14,317 nt of DNA from JBGSON01 sp041739085. GTDB lineage: Bacteria > Patescibacteriota > Gracilibacteria > CAIRYL01. The notes under the pieces were generated by a model, which saw only the letters and a program-made list of their open reading frames with translations, was not told the origin of the DNA and made no database searches. The position numbers and the translations under genes are program-made. Of this stretch, positions 12,907-14,317 are shown one piece after another (within the stretch, counting starts at the first letter, position 1; the number at the start of each line of letters is the position of its first letter). Location of the stretch: NCBI GenBank assembly GCA_041739085.1, contig JBGSON010000044.1:1-14317 (forward strand), given 5' to 3'.

Positions 12907-12938
12907 TGAACAAGCAAGCTACTGAGTAAGTGAACAAG
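12907..12938. repeat. Short octamer array, four units
   Basis: TGAACAAG, CAAGCTAC, TGAGTAAG and TGAACAAG lie in tandem, in the same orientation as the array after htpX. The intervening segment to 12968 also holds a 7-bp inverted pair ATCAACT (12901-12907) / AGTTGAT (12957-12963). Confidence 0.6.
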
Positions 12939-12968
12939 GAATGAGCACGTCTATTGAGTTGATATTCT

Positions 12969-13032
12969 CTTGTGAGCTTGTTTGCTTGAACGCTTGAACA
13001 CTTGCTCGCTTGAACACTTGCCCGCTTGAACA
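12969..13032. repeat. Octamer array (CTTGNNNN)x8
   Basis: Eight perfect tandem 8-nt units begin with CTTG; the second halves are TGAG, TTTG, AACG, AACA, CTCG, AACA, CCCG, AACA. Read on the other strand these are NNNNCAAG units, including the TGTTCAAG and CGGGCAAG also present at 12005-12060. No gene is supported in 12881-13090. Confidence 0.88.
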
Positions 13033-13067
13033 CTTCCTTCCCTTTTTCCTAAAAATCCCGTACCCTT

Positions 13068-13088
13068 TCGAGGACATAATCTCCTCGA
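13068..13088. promoter_or_regulatory. Perfect inverted repeat just before the sugar transferase start
   Basis: TCGAGGA (13068-13074) and TCCTCGA (13082-13088) are exact 7-bp inverted repeats with a 7-nt spacer, ending 2 nt before the GTG start. It could be an operator or an RNA hairpin that limits translation. Confidence 0.45.
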
Positions 13089-13090
13089 AC

Positions 13091-14317
13091 GTGAAGAAGG
13101 GTGACATATTCATACTCCTTTTCCGGATACCGATAGATTTCTGCGGGATCATTGCTGCATGGTTCCTCGCGTACTTTTTGCGGCCGTATACCGATCTCAT
13201 CCCGGGAGTCCATTATGATTTTGCGCTCGAAATGCTCCCAGGGATGTCATTCTTTGTTCCCTTTGTCCTTGCCACCGCGCTCCTTTTCGTTCTCCTCCTC
13301 ACATTCCTCGGGTACTACCGCTTCTATGAGAACTACGAGCCGGTCCGGGAATTTTTCCGGGGGCTTTTCGCGGTCTTCCTCTGGGGAATGCTCATCGTCG
13401 CCTGGTACGCCCTTTTCCGGCACGAGCTCATCTTCTCCCGCGTCATGCTTCTTCAGGCGATGGCTTTTTCGCTCTTATTTTCATGGCTCGGAAGACTCAT
13501 CCTCAGGATCATCCAGGTCATCGCCTGGAATATGGGAAAGAACCACAAGCGCGTTATCCTTTTCGGCAAGCCGGAAAGCACAGCGGTGATGAAGAAAGAG
13601 ATTGAAAAGACTCCGCAGTTCGATGTCGTCGGAGAATTCTCGGAATCAGATCTGAGCGCGCTTGAGGAGTCAAAGATCAAAGCAGACGAACTCTGGCGCT
13701 GCGATCCCCAGTCGTCAAAGCGGACAGCGCAGCGCCTTGATGGACTCTGCAACGAAAGACATCTCTTCTTCCGTTATGTTCCGCAGGACGAATCTCTCTC
13801 GTACGCACGCCTCGAATTCTCGTTTATCGGAGAGACTCCGGTCGTGCTTGCGATCCCTTCTGCTCCGACTGCCTGGGGAAGAGTAGGGAAGAGGGCATTC
13901 GATATTTTTGGTTCATTGTTCCTTATCCTCTTCTTGAGTCCGCTTCTCTTTCTTCTCTCCCTTCTCATTAAAAAGAATTCCGAGGGGCCGGTCTTTTACC
14001 GGAGCGTTCGCGTCGGGCAATATGGAAAAACGTTTGTCATGTGGAAATTCCGGTCCATGGTGTATAACGCGGAAAAACAGAAGAGAAAACTCGAACCGCT
14101 GAGCCATCGTGATGGACCCCTCTTTAAGATCAAGGACGATCCCCGCATCACGGGGTTCGGGAAATTTCTCAGGAAGACATCATTCGATGAACTCCCGAAT
14201 CTCTACAATGTCCTCAGGGGAGAGATGTCCCTCGTCGGCCCGCGGCCGCATCTCCAGAATGAGATCATGGATTACGAGACGTGGCAGAAGCGGGTCCTTA
14301 TGATGAAACCCGGGATC
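13091..14317 (+). CDS. Polyprenyl-phosphate sugar (phosphoglycosyl) transferase, 3' end cut by the window
   Basis: Enzymes of this family move a sugar phosphate onto undecaprenyl phosphate to start an exopolysaccharide, O-chain or glycoprotein glycan. The visible 409 residues have four N-terminal membrane helices (about 7-30, 52-75, 92-110, 118-142), a cytoplasmic Rossmann-like region starting KRVILFGKPE (153-162), and a membrane helix (270-293). The bacterial sugar-transferase core follows: PVFYRSVRVGQYGKTFVMWK (300-319), FKIKDDPRITGFGKFLR (345-361), the catalytic Asp366-Glu367 pair in TSFDELPNLYNVLRGEMS, and SLVGPRPH (380-387). The frame is open at the window edge just after KPGI, so only a short C-terminal part is missing. 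GTG 13091 is chosen because family members begin MKK.D and no in-frame ATG precedes the first helix. Which sugar is used cannot be told. Confidence 0.92.
   Translation, partial: MKKGDIFILLFRIPIDFCGIIAAWFLAYFLRPYTDLIPGVHYDFALEMLPGMSFFVPFVLATALLFVLLLTFLGYYRFYENYEPVREFFRGLFAVFLWGMLIVAWYALFRHELIFSRVMLLQAMAFSLLFSWLGRLILRIIQVIAWNMGKNHKRVILFGKPESTAVMKKEIEKTPQFDVVGEFSESDLSALEESKIKADELWRCDPQSSKRTAQRLDGLCNERHLFFRYVPQDESLSYARLEFSFIGETPVVLAIPSAPTAWGRVGKRAFDIFGSLFLILFLSPLLFLLSLLIKKNSEGPVFYRSVRVGQYGKTFVMWKFRSMVYNAEKQKRKLEPLSHRDGPLFKIKDDPRITGFGKFLRKTSFDELPNLYNVLRGEMSLVGPRPHLQNEIMDYETWQKRVLMMKPGI

Noticed and set aside
12005..13032. CRISPR array
   Set aside because: Units are 8 nt, with no 25-35-nt repeats, no spacers of normal length and no cas genes.
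12919..13200. 93-codon minus-strand open frame
   Set aside because: Much of it translates the octamer repeats (KCSSGQVFKRASVQAFK) and it overlaps the sugar transferase start, so it is not a gene.

Overview
The window looks like part of a Patescibacteria (CPR) genome, most likely of the Peregrinibacteria/Peribacteria kind. The evidence is gene content and style: a compact, roughly 50 % GC genome; small GIY-YIG genes tied to tRNAs; an orphan family-5 solute-binding protein beside secG; a large SLH-anchored secreted protease; a lemA-htpX pair; and many gene starts without a Shine-Dalgarno. UGA serves as an ordinary stop (protease, htpX), which argues against the UGA-recoding Gracilibacteria/Absconditabacteria. 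The lineage is inferred, since no rRNA is present.

Layout. (1) 1-372, minus strand: the 5' part of a CAU-anticodon tRNA runs off the window edge. Upstream of it lie a small GIY-YIG nuclease gene, whose C-terminus and stop codon are read out of the tRNA, and a second, broken copy of the tRNA 5' half carrying two 22-nt GC-rich inserts. (2) 512-3695, minus strand: a probable secG - solute-binding protein - rplI operon with a good promoter in front of secG. (3) 3751-4130: two copies of an AT-rich hairpin repeat around tRNA-Ile(GAU). (4) 4161-6227: a secreted trypsin-like protease with Cys-rich repeats, a beta-rich domain and three SLH modules. (5) 6303-7984: leuA preceded by a complete-looking leucine attenuator: a 17-codon leader peptide with five Leu codons, an antiterminator and a terminator. 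(6) 7981-8931, minus strand: a class I SAM methyltransferase convergent with leuA. (7) 9051-10286: fused ribBA. (8) 10281-12007: a third hairpin repeat, then lemA and htpX. (9) 12005-13032: a repeat island with NNNNCAAG octamer arrays, inverted REP-like ends around a ~206-bp block, and many hairpins. Inside it is a well-formed minus-strand transcription unit: strong promoter, ~195-nt highly structured leader, GGAGG ribosome binding site, 70-residue charge-segregated protein and intrinsic terminator. (10) 13091 to the end: a polyprenyl-phosphate sugar transferase, cut by the window edge.

The genes mix housekeeping (translocon, ribosome, tRNA), cell envelope (protease, solute-binding protein, LemA/HtpX quality control, glycan initiation) and biosynthesis (leucine, riboflavin precursors). 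leuA and ribBA stand alone; the rest of each pathway is not here. The observations most worth following are the tRNA/GIY-YIG/22-nt-insert locus, the structured leader with its unknown small protein, the leucine attenuator, and two repeat families (the AT-rich hairpin placed before TTGACG boxes, and the half-constant, half-variable octamer arrays).
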